A stretch of DNA of 25,721 bases from IMG/VR virus record IMGVR_UViG_3300017971_000711, positions 1-25,721 of that record, one strand, 5' to 3'. The notes beneath the pieces are model-generated. The model was not told the DNA's origin and did not search any database. It was given only the letters and a program-made list of their open reading frames with translations. The stretch's first letter is position 1. Each line of letters opens with the position of its first letter. The DNA comes from a virus. The translations under genes were made by a program, and so were the position numbers. Positions 11,422 through 18,430 of this stretch are shown piece after piece.

Positions 11422-14186
11422 TCCAACTTCGACTAAAAACTGAGTACAGTTTCGGTCGTACCTTTGCGCCTATCGGTCGTATGATCGATAGGCTCAAAGG
11501 ACTTAATTGTACAGCCGCTGGCATCGTCGATGGTTCTAGTTGGGGCCACGTAGCGTGGTATAACGCGTGCCGAAAGGCCGGAATACGACCGCTTTTAGGG
11601 ATTGAATCGATTGTTAGCGACGATGATACAGCATCGTCTATGTGGTTTCTCGCTAAGAATAAGGCCGGATTAGTCGAATTATACCGGGCCATCAGTAAAA
11701 GTTACCATCAGAAAATTAAGCTCTCCCGTGGCGCCTTACCCCGGTTGCACCGTCTCGATGTGCGCAACATGAGCGATAACATTTTTAAGTTCGCTGGCGA
11801 TATCACTGATGGCCCATTCCTTAAGGACATTGAAGCGGTTCTCGATCTCAACCCATCTAGTCGCATTTTGAATGTCCTTAAGAGGCAGCTGGCTCGTAAG
11901 CACCATCTTAAGATGGTCGATACTTCCGACAACGCCTTTGTTCATAAAACCGATGTTGATGTATATGAGATGATGTCTAAGGCGGGGCTGAAGGTAACGC
12001 CTCAATATATCTTAGAGACGCTTGAATGTCAGGGCACGGCGCGTGCTATCGCTAAGGCGTGCGAAGAACTGGAGCTGCCGAAGGCTCCTAATCTTCACGC
12101 TGAAGGCGATTTAGAAAAGTTATGTCGGAAGGGCATCAAGTATCGTAAGATGAAGTGGACGAAGAAGTATGAGGAGCGGCTACAGTATGAGCTAGAACTA
12201 ATCCGCGCAAAGAAGTATGAGAGCTATTTCATTATTGTAGCGGATATGGTTCATTATGCTAAGAAACACATGCTGGTTGGGCCTAGTCGTGGATCGGCGG
12301 CTGGCTCTCTAGTTTGCTACACTACTCGTATCACCGAAATCGATCCCATACCGCCAGGGCTGTATTTCGAGCGGTTTATTGATCCCACCCGAGTCGATTT
12401 ACCGGATATTGATTTAGATTTTCCTGACAACAAGCGCCATATGGTGTTCGAGTATATGGCTAAGAAGTACGGCGAAGATAATGTTGCGCACATCGGCACC
12501 ATTAGCCGCTTTAAGCCACGCTCAGCGCTCATCCAAGTTTGTAAGGCTCTTAATATCCCGCCACAGGCCACCGCACCCGTTAAGGTTGCCATGATTGAAC
12601 GATCATCGGCTGATGCGCGCGCTAGTAATTGTTTGGAAGATACGCTGAATGAAACATCGGTCGGTAAGCAATTTCTCAAGCAGTATCCCCAAGCCGTCAC
12701 CGCTACCTTATTAGAAGGGCACGCCTCTCACACAGGCGTACACGCAGCGGGGTTACTCGTTTGCGATAACGCCATTAATGATTATTGCGTGGTAGACGAT
12801 AAAGGCGTTGCGCATGTCGAGAAGAAAGCCGCTGCTGAATTAGGCTTATTGAAGATCGACGTGCTGGGATTGCGCACATTGGGGATATTGGAAGATAGCG
12901 GAGTTAAGGTTGATTGGTATGGATTGAAGTTCAATGATAAAAAGACATTTAATGTTTTCAATTCTGGCAATCTTTGCGGCATCTTCCAGTTCGACGGTCA
13001 GGCGATGCGGTCAATAGCATCGTTGATCGACGTTCGCACCTTAACGGAAGTCGATGCTATTACAGCTCTTGCTAGACCGGGCCCATTTAGAGGCGGGGTG
13101 ACTAAGCAGTATATTGAGCGCAAGAATGGCACCCCATATAAGCCGATCCACCCGAAGGTGGAGGCTCAGATGAAGGAGACATTTGGGCTACCTATTTATC
13201 AGGAGCAGACGCTGGCTATTGTACACAATATCGGAAAATTCAACTGGACCGAAACAGCCGATATTCGTACCGCTATGTCTAAGAGCCTGGGTGAAGAGTT
13301 CTTTGATAAATACACCAATCGCTTTATCAAAGGAGCCTTATCGCAAGGGGTTGATGAAGAAGGCGCGCGTACAACCTGGGAGCTTATCAACCATATGGGC
13401 GCATGGCAGATGAATAAGGCGCATACCTATAGTTACGCCGTTATCAGCTACTGGACTGCGTATCTTAAGGCGCATTATCCGCTTGAATTTGCTGCGGCTA
13501 ATCTTCGCAATGCGAAGGATAATGATCACGCTATCTTATTGCTACGAGAGCTTAAGCGGGAGGGCATCGATTATGTCCCCTTTGATTTAGAATGCAGCAA
13601 ACTCGATTGGTCAGTCATCGATGGTAAATTGTATGGCGGGTTCTTGGCGCTTAGAGGAATTGGAGAGAGTAAAGGCGCGAAGTTGATTGATGCGCGGGAT
13701 AAGGGTGCCCTGACTAAGAAGCAACTAGAACAACTAGCTAAGGCCCAGAATCCCTTTGATAACATCTTCCCGTTCCATACCTACTATCAAGACTACTACG
13801 ACAATCCAGAGGCGCACGGCATATCTTCGGGCAAGGTTTGGGAAGTGGCCGATATCAATATGGAAAACGGGGTGCCGCACGGCCATACCCGTGTCTTCTT
13901 AGCAGAACTAATACACAAGAACGCTAGAAATGCTAACGAAGATGTGAATATCAAGAAACGCAACGGCGTAGTGGCCACAGGCCCTTTAGAGTACGTCGAT
14001 GTACGATTGCGAGACGATCACGCGGTGATCGGCGGTCGTGTTGACAGGTATCGTTTTGAGAAGTTGGGCAGAAAGCTATTAGAGGAAGTGGACATTGGAG
14101 CTCATCTGTTAATCCGCGCAAAGTTTTTCAATGGGATCCCATGGGCCTTTATAAGTAAGTGGAAGGAGATAACGCCTAATGATTAA
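11418..14186 (+). CDS. dnaE: C-family DNA polymerase (DNA polymerase III alpha / DnaE-like)
   Basis: A 922-aa replicative polymerase, shorter than bacterial DnaE (about 1,160). The palm motifs are complete: GPSRGSAAGSL, PDIDLDFPD (catalytic D332 and D334) and LLKIDVLGLRTL (third Asp D481), followed by the fingers region QFDGQAMR and ARPGPFRGG. The N-terminal PHP domain is reduced: the first strand reads LRLKTEYSF where metal-binding HxH is usual, and IVDGSS replaces ITDHGN, so PHP exonuclease activity is improbable. The HhH region (FLALRGIGESKGAKLI) is kept, while C-terminal clamp- and tau-binding parts are shortened. It should copy the phage genome with the upstream DnaQ-like subunit. The ribosome binding site is weak and the start overlaps the previous stop, which suggests translational coupling. 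Confidence 0.95.
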   Translation: MIQLRLKTEYSFGRTFAPIGRMIDRLKGLNCTAAGIVDGSSWGHVAWYNACRKAGIRPLLGIESIVSDDDTASSMWFLAKNKAGLVELYRAISKSYHQKIKLSRGALPRLHRLDVRNMSDNIFKFAGDITDGPFLKDIEAVLDLNPSSRILNVLKRQLARKHHLKMVDTSDNAFVHKTDVDVYEMMSKAGLKVTPQYILETLECQGTARAIAKACEELELPKAPNLHAEGDLEKLCRKGIKYRKMKWTKKYEERLQYELELIRAKKYESYFIIVADMVHYAKKHMLVGPSRGSAAGSLVCYTTRITEIDPIPPGLYFERFIDPTRVDLPDIDLDFPDNKRHMVFEYMAKKYGEDNVAHIGTISRFKPRSALIQVCKALNIPPQATAPVKVAMIERSSADARASNCLEDTLNETSVGKQFLKQYPQAVTATLLEGHASHTGVHAAGLLVCDNAINDYCVVDDKGVAHVEKKAAAELGLLKIDVLGLRTLGILEDSGVKVDWYGLKFNDKKTFNVFNSGNLCGIFQFDGQAMRSIASLIDVRTLTEVDAITALARPGPFRGGVTKQYIERKNGTPYKPIHPKVEAQMKETFGLPIYQEQTLAIVHNIGKFNWTETADIRTAMSKSLGEEFFDKYTNRFIKGALSQGVDEEGARTTWELINHMGAWQMNKAHTYSYAVISYWTAYLKAHYPLEFAAANLRNAKDNDHAILLLRELKREGIDYVPFDLECSKLDWSVIDGKLYGGFLALRGIGESKGAKLIDARDKGALTKKQLEQLAKAQNPFDNIFPFHTYYQDYYDNPEAHGISSGKVWEVADINMENGVPHGHTRVFLAELIHKNARNANEDVNIKKRNGVVATGPLEYVDVRLRDDHAVIGGRVDRYRFEKLGRKLLEEVDIGAHLLIRAKFFNGIPWAFISKWKEITPND

Positions 14187-14625
14187 AGTACAACGAGAAA
14201 AGAGAGCCTACCAGACTTTGCGAAAGAACATGCCGATGCCTTACGATAGGATGAATCGAGTAGAGAATATTGTTATCAAAGGGATGCCCGATATCAACTT
14301 TTGTAGCGAAGGGGTTGAATGCTGGATCGAGATGAAGGCTATCATTGAACCAGTTCGAGAAACGACCAGGGCCTTCACCGGGCATAGTCATAATCTTACT
14401 CTAGCGCAGCGCAATTGGATGCTGTCGCAAAAGAATGCGAAGGGCAATTGTTACATTCTCATCGAAACCGATAAGCGGTGGTTGCTGATAGACGGTTTGT
14501 ATGCTGATGAAATTAACACAGCGACTATAAACCGACTTATTGAGCTATCGGCGTGGTACCGAGAAAAACCTGTCTATAAAGAACATTGGCTTGCGCTTAG
14601 AGCCGTGCTGCAAGGAGCCGCGTGA
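14179..14625 (+). CDS. PD-(D/E)XK nuclease, VRR-NUC/Holliday-resolvase-like
   Basis: A 148-aa protein with the nuclease core: E29, GMPDIN with D38, and WIEMKA with E51-x-K53, the PD...ExK signature. A Q-rich helix (LTLAQRNWMLSQ) follows at about 74-85, as in VRR-NUC and related single-domain endonucleases. Likely metal-dependent cleavage of branched DNA or flaps during replication or recombination; substrate inferred. AAGGAG lies before the ATG, and the gene overlaps the polymerase by 8 nt. It is followed at once by a DUF4031 gene and an SNF2 helicase, a set that would suit fork repair or joint resolution. Confidence 0.82.
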   Translation: MIKVQREKRAYQTLRKNMPMPYDRMNRVENIVIKGMPDINFCSEGVECWIEMKAIIEPVRETTRAFTGHSHNLTLAQRNWMLSQKNAKGNCYILIETDKRWLLIDGLYADEINTATINRLIELSAWYREKPVYKEHWLALRAVLQGAA

Positions 14626-14891
14626 TGGCTAAGGCTCCTGTGATATACGTTGATGATGCGAAGAATAGATTTCACAATATGGTGATGAGCCATCTATTCG
14701 TTATTCCGCATCATTGTAAGAGCGCGCTGGATCGCTTTGCTACGCGGCTGGGCTTAAGCCTATTAGATAAGCACAATCAGCACTACGATGTGTCTCAATC
14801 TAAACGCAAGCTCGCAATTCGACTAGGGGCAATCCCCATCGGCCAAAAACAAGGCGCTAAACTAAGATTGGAGGATTACAAAAATGACTAA
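14625..14891 (+). CDS. DUF4031-like protein
   Basis: 88 aa from ATG 14625; a GTG at 14622 is an alternative, and AGGAG at 14613-14617 suits either. The pattern VIYVDDAKNRFHNMVMSHLFV, followed by ALDRFATRLGLSLLD and HYDVSQSKRKLAIRLGA, matches the DUF4031 family as I know it. The family has no proven activity; conserved Asp pairs (D10-D11), His and the HYD motif hint at a metal-dependent or nucleotide-binding role. The start overlaps the nuclease stop (TGATG) and the end overlaps the following gene by 8 nt. Confidence 0.75.
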   Translation: MAKAPVIYVDDAKNRFHNMVMSHLFVIPHHCKSALDRFATRLGLSLLDKHNQHYDVSQSKRKLAIRLGAIPIGQKQGAKLRLEDYKND

Positions 14892-15246
14892 TATTGGGCG
14901 ATACATAGCGCCATTCAGCGTAGAAAAAACGCTAACCGGGATGCGCGTTCGAGATGCGCATGGCGCAGATATTATTTGGGTGCCGTATGATGGTAGCTGC
15001 AATTGGACTATTGAGGAGTTAGAAGAAGTGGCTGCCCGTCTGAATTCGCAGAACAAGAACGCCGAGATCAAGGAGTACAGATTGGCATTGGAGTTTTACG
15101 CCAACCCTGATATATACGTAGAAGATGAAACCCCTTCGCTACCCGTGAACGACATACCTATAGGAAGCATTGAGGCTGATGAACCTGAAATCTTAGAGGA
15201 TGGGGGTAGACGCGCCCAAGCCGCGCTGAGGGAAGGAAAGAAATGA
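14884..15246 (+). CDS. Hypothetical phage protein with acidic C-terminal half
   Basis: A 120-aa protein without a recognised family. The N-terminal half is a small alpha/beta region with RVRDAHGADIIWVPY and a helix (TIEELEEVAARLN). The C-terminal half carries EYRLALEFYANPDIY and ends with ILEDGGRRAQAALREGKK, a pattern (DGGxxAxxAL) I have seen at the end of small phage proteins of unknown function. GGAGG precedes the ATG at about 9 nt. It overlaps its neighbours on both sides (8 nt with DUF4031, ATGA with the helicase), so it is expressed with the repair-like set. Confidence 0.65.
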   Translation: MTNIGRYIAPFSVEKTLTGMRVRDAHGADIIWVPYDGSCNWTIEELEEVAARLNSQNKNAEIKEYRLALEFYANPDIYVEDETPSLPVNDIPIGSIEADEPEILEDGGRRAQAALREGKK

Positions 15247-16736
15247 AATTCAAAACTAAACCATATGCCCATCAACTAGATTGCCTTAAGAAATTCTGGA
15301 AATATGAAGCATATGCTTTGTTGGCGGAAATGGGCACGGGCAAAACCTGGATAATGATCAACAACGCAGCACGGTTATGGGAAGAAGATATATGTGACGC
15401 TATGCTCGTATTCGCACCCAATGGCGTGCAGACAAACTGGACGCGGCTCGAAATCCCCGCGCATATGCCTGAATCCGTTAAGTACCATTCAGCTGCATGG
15501 ATCGCCGGGGCCAATAAGAAAGAGTTGGCTGATATTGAGAGATTATATACAGTTAGCTCTGAGATGTTACGTATTTTCTCGATGAATTGGGAGGCGCTGC
15601 AAAATAAGCGCGGTATGGAGGCGGCTTTGCGCTTTGCCGAGAGCGCGGAGAATTTGATGATTGTTTGCGATGAGAGCGATGCGATCAAAAATCCTAGCGC
15701 CAAGCGTACCCGCAATCTAATGTATCTTAGATCATTTAGCACTTATCGTAGGATTATGTGCGGGACGCCTATCAACAACGCACCCTTCGACCTATTTAGC
15801 CAATTCCGATTTCTCCATTCCAAGATCATCGGTACGACGTCATTTTGTACCTTTAAGGCGCGGTACGCAAAGATGATCCACAAAGGGCCATTATACGATT
15901 ACATCAAAGCGCGGTCAAAGCGCGGTGGCAATATTCAAGTTATAGCGAAAGATTCTCGTGGATTGCCGCAATATTGTAATCTGAATGATTTATCGCGCCG
16001 CATCGCGCCGTATTCTTTCCGCATTCTTAAGGATGAGTGTCTTGATCTACCGGATAAGATATACAAAACGGTTCTATTCACACTTACTCCGAAACAACGC
16101 GCTGTATATACGAAAGCGGAAAAGGAGTGCCGCTTGGTATTTGAGGAAACGGAAATGCCATTTGATAGATTGGTGGCAATGGTAAAACTTTCCCAGATTA
16201 CATCAGGCTATTTCGTCCATCCGGCAGCAGATAAACCCGTTAGAATAGACGGAGAAAACCCGAAATTAAAGCTGTTAATCGAGCGCGTACAGTCGATAAT
16301 TAGGGCTGGAAATAAGATTATCGTGTGGGCGCGTTACCGGATAGAGATAGAAGATATTGCCAGCGCCTTTAAAGAGGCGGGCATCAACTTTGTCGAATAT
16401 CACGGTGGTACGACTAAGAAGAAACGTATAGAGGCGATTGATAGCATTAACGACAAAGATAGTCCTGTAAGCGTATTTATTGGCCAACAGCAAGCTGGCG
16501 GTCGTGGCTTGACGCTCATCGGCGCCAGTTACGTTATCTATTACAGCAATTCCTATTCCTACCGGGACAGGGCCCAATCTGAAGATCGCACGCACCGTAT
16601 TGGGCAACGCCGTAATGTAACATATCTTAATTTTGCTGCGCAAGATACCGTCGATGAGCAAGTCATATTCGCCTTAGCGCATAAAAAGGATGTAGCAGAA
16701 ATAATCGTCGATAAAGGATTGGAGTTGTTTCAATGA
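15243..16736 (+). CDS. SNF2-family DNA helicase/translocase
   Basis: A 497-aa superfamily 2 ATPase with both RecA-like halves: Q-motif region YAHQ, Walker A AEMGTGKT (29-35), Walker B VCDESD (141-146, where most relatives have DEAH), motif III CGTPINN, and in the second half HGGTTKKKR, GGRGLTL and motif VI QSEDRTHRIGQ (445-455, arginine finger R452). The HRIGQ box is typical of SNF2/SMARCAL1-like proteins that move on dsDNA and remodel forks or displace proteins. It is the last gene of the left arm, with a hairpin 3 nt after its stop. No nuclease or restriction-type domains are attached, so a replication or recombination role is more likely than defence. Confidence 0.93.
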   Translation: MKFKTKPYAHQLDCLKKFWKYEAYALLAEMGTGKTWIMINNAARLWEEDICDAMLVFAPNGVQTNWTRLEIPAHMPESVKYHSAAWIAGANKKELADIERLYTVSSEMLRIFSMNWEALQNKRGMEAALRFAESAENLMIVCDESDAIKNPSAKRTRNLMYLRSFSTYRRIMCGTPINNAPFDLFSQFRFLHSKIIGTTSFCTFKARYAKMIHKGPLYDYIKARSKRGGNIQVIAKDSRGLPQYCNLNDLSRRIAPYSFRILKDECLDLPDKIYKTVLFTLTPKQRAVYTKAEKECRLVFEETEMPFDRLVAMVKLSQITSGYFVHPAADKPVRIDGENPKLKLLIERVQSIIRAGNKIIVWARYRIEIEDIASAFKEAGINFVEYHGGTTKKKRIEAIDSINDKDSPVSVFIGQQQAGGRGLTLIGASYVIYYSNSYSYRDRAQSEDRTHRIGQRRNVTYLNFAAQDTVDEQVIFALAHKKDVAEIIVDKGLELFQ

Positions 16737-16738
16737 GA

Positions 16739-16769
16739 AACGCCGACCCCCATTAAGGAAGTCGGCGTT
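16739..16769. terminator. Bidirectional terminator between the two convergent arms
   Basis: AACGCCGAC (16739-16747) pairs perfectly with GTCGGCGTT (16761-16769) around a 13-nt loop. It lies in the 56-nt gap between the SNF2 gene (+) and the FnIII gene (-), where both transcripts must end. T-runs are short on both strands (GTT, and GTTTCTC on the - strand), so efficiency is uncertain, but stem and position fit a shared terminator. Confidence 0.7.
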
Positions 16770-16792
16770 GGACGATAGGTAAGGATGCCCCC

Positions 16793-17227
16793 TCATTCGA
16801 GCTGGATGATATATACTGGAGACGGCGGGACGCCATCAACTGCTCGCCACTTCGGTATATTCCCCGGTGCGGATCGATTGCCGACCTGGTCATAAGCGAT
16901 CATAGTAAACCAATAATCAGTCTCAGTAGGTAGACCCGTTATAACATAAGTAGCGGTATCGCCTACCGATCCCGGCACGATCAAATGATCGACAACTGTT
17001 ATCAAGCTATCGTCATAATCACTATAATCGATATATCCAGTAGCGGATGCCAGATCCATGACAGCAGCGCTATCGATCCCATAATACAGAGTATAGCCAT
17101 TTGCTGGTTGGCTAGACAGCCCTGTATCATCCGGCACGAGCGTCCAATGCACAGTAGCATCGGCGGCCTTAAGGCTAAATGCGCACAGTAGGCATACTAT
17201 GAGCGTGATTAGAAACACTTTCATCAT
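16793..17227 (-). CDS. Secreted protein with a fibronectin type III-like domain
   Basis: A 144-aa protein with an N-terminal signal peptide: MMK, then about 18 hydrophobic residues, and a probable signal peptidase I site after ADA (about residue 24). Two Cys are in the signal segment, but they do not make a good lipobox. The mature part reads as one FnIII-like beta sandwich: ATVHWTLVPDD, NGYTLYYG, YVITGLPTETDYWFTMIAYDQVGNRSAPG. It is the last gene of the late operon, after the holin, and its start overlaps the holin stop. It could act in the periplasm during lysis or on the cell surface; it does not have the outline of a spanin (no coiled coil). Confidence 0.78.
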   Translation of the reverse strand: MMKVFLITLIVCLLCAFSLKAADATVHWTLVPDDTGLSSQPANGYTLYYGIDSAAVMDLASATGYIDYSDYDDSLITVVDHLIVPGSVGDTATYVITGLPTETDYWFTMIAYDQVGNRSAPGNIPKWRAVDGVPPSPVYIIQLE

Positions 17228-17772
17228 CCTTCTCCCTTCTTAGTGAATTTGAATATCTTATCGGCAGTCCTGAAACCGAGATAGGCGCCAGCAGGAGCTA
17301 TAAGCGTCAAGGCCAGCTCCATCACTGCGCCATCACCATAGCCAAATGCCTTCCCCAGCTCGAAGCCGATGATATATATGATTGTGGCCCACCACGATTG
17401 ACGAGCGATCATTGGCCGTGTCTTGCGCACATATTCGTCGCTCGCTGTATCTCCTGCCCTGATCGTCGCTTGTTGCTCAGCGTGCGCCTTTTGCTGATCT
17501 TCTAAACGTAGTCGCTCCATCTCTTGGTGATGCGCCCTTAGATTGACAACATCAGCGTGTGCCAGCGCCTTTAGGCGCTCCAATGTTTTAGGATCGTTTT
17601 GTAAGGCTACAAAAGCCTTATTCATATCGCTCGATCCAGTGGCTTCTGCGATCATCGTTGTTACAGCGGCAACTCCTGCCGGAACCCCGCCTGTGAGCAC
17701 GGACCCTGCCATGCCTAGTATCTTCCCACCATTTTTGCCGAGAAAACTTGCTATGTCTCCAAAAATACTCAT
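17224..17772 (-). CDS. Holin, three-TM family (GTA_holin_3TM-like)
   Basis: A 182-aa protein with a Gly/Ala-rich hydrophobic N-terminal region (about 11-45), a charged coiled-coil middle (about 58-115, HHQEMERLRLEDQQKAHAEQQ) and two C-terminal membrane segments (about 126-145 and 150-168). The RAGDTASDEYVRKTRPMI motif before the second membrane segment matches the three-TM holin family first described with gene transfer agents. It should form the inner-membrane lesion that lets the M15 peptidase, which lacks a signal peptide, reach the cell wall. AAAGGAA precedes the ATG; start overlaps the endolysin stop (ATGA). Confidence 0.85.
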   Translation of the reverse strand: MSIFGDIASFLGKNGGKILGMAGSVLTGGVPAGVAAVTTMIAEATGSSDMNKAFVALQNDPKTLERLKALAHADVVNLRAHHQEMERLRLEDQQKAHAEQQATIRAGDTASDEYVRKTRPMIARQSWWATIIYIIGFELGKAFGYGDGAVMELALTLIAPAGAYLGFRTADKIFKFTKKGEG

Positions 17773-18164
17773 GCTGGGTATTCCTTTCTTGAAAGCTGAA
17801 TATGCGGGCCATCCTTCTTAGGATGATTCCAATCGCCGCCCCACTCAATGGCGATGCCCAATTCCTCACCTGCTCGTTTGGCGCACGCGCCTAGTATGTA
17901 ATAAAGCGACCAGTCCCATCTTAGCTCTCCGTTTACCAGTACGCCTAAATCTGCTGCGTGACCAGTAAGATGGCGACTATCCATCGTCCAGCTGGCGCCG
18001 GCATCTACGAGTTCTCGTTGACGCATTACAGTTCGGCGTCCTTCAAGCGTAGTCAAGTCAAAAGGGCACAGCTCTAATGTACGATCTAACACTTTGATTA
18101 GATCAGGGTGAACCCCTTCTTGATTCTTTTTAGATCGCCGACCCCACTTATGCTCTTTAGCCAT
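17769..18164 (-). CDS. Endolysin: M15 L-alanyl-D-glutamate peptidase
   Basis: 131 aa from the ATG at 18164; a TTG at 18200 would add 12 residues but is less likely. The product resembles the phage T5 endolysin: TTLEGRRT.RQRELVDAGAS (38-58), SRHLTGHAADL with zinc ligands H65 and D72, IEWGGDW (107-112) and DGPHIQL with catalytic D118 and zinc ligand H121. All active-site residues are present. It cuts the L-Ala-D-Glu bond of Gram-negative type peptidoglycan stems. No signal peptide, so it depends on the holin encoded next. The start overlaps the preceding coiled-coil gene by 8 nt. Confidence 0.93.
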   Translation of the reverse strand: MAKEHKWGRRSKKNQEGVHPDLIKVLDRTLELCPFDLTTLEGRRTVMRQRELVDAGASWTMDSRHLTGHAADLGVLVNGELRWDWSLYYILGACAKRAGEELGIAIEWGGDWNHPKKDGPHIQLSRKEYPA

Positions 18165-18423
18165 TGTTTTTGTCCGCCTTTGAATCAAGTTTAAGTTCAA
18201 TGCGATCTAAGGATTCGTGTACACGGTTATGAGCCGCGCTACAATCTGTCCTTTTCACATAGTTGTTGGCTGCATATAGCTTAGTTGTGTTTAACTCATC
18301 TAGCAACTGCTTGGTCGCTTTTTGTAGATCTGTGATAATCTTCCACATAATTTTCGACAACGCTCCTAAGAACATTATTGATAAGCCACCACCGATGTTC
18401 GCTATCCATTGCCAATCCATCAA
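18157..18423 (-). CDS. Small membrane protein with C-terminal coiled coil, lysis cassette
   Basis: An 88-aa protein with one N-terminal hydrophobic segment (about 6-26, WIANIGGGLSIMFLGALSKIMW) followed by a helical, probably coiled-coil region (about 28-85) ending DRIELKLDSKADKN. Many phages have such proteins by their lysis genes; they have been likened to XhlA-type membrane proteins or inner-membrane spanin subunits. I cannot choose between these. It lies between the tailspike and the endolysin and is co-transcribed with both. GGAGGGG before the ATG supports the start. Confidence 0.7.
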   Translation of the reverse strand: MMDWQWIANIGGGLSIMFLGALSKIMWKIITDLQKATKQLLDELNTTKLYAANNYVKRTDCSAAHNRVHESLDRIELKLDSKADKNNG

Positions 18424-18430
18424 CCCCTCC

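Noticed and set aside
15272-15742. 156-aa - strand frame opposite the SNF2 helicase
   Set aside because: The helicase motifs on the + strand are complete; the opposite frame has no recognisable features.
15243-16736. SNF2 helicase with the nearby nuclease as a restriction or defence system
   Set aside because: No methyltransferase, specificity or sensor gene is present, and the genes sit in a phage replication operon; replication or recombination is simpler.
18165-18200. TTG start adding 12 residues to the endolysin
   Set aside because: TTG is rare, and the ATG at 18164 fits the length of M15 phage endolysins and the overlap with the previous gene.
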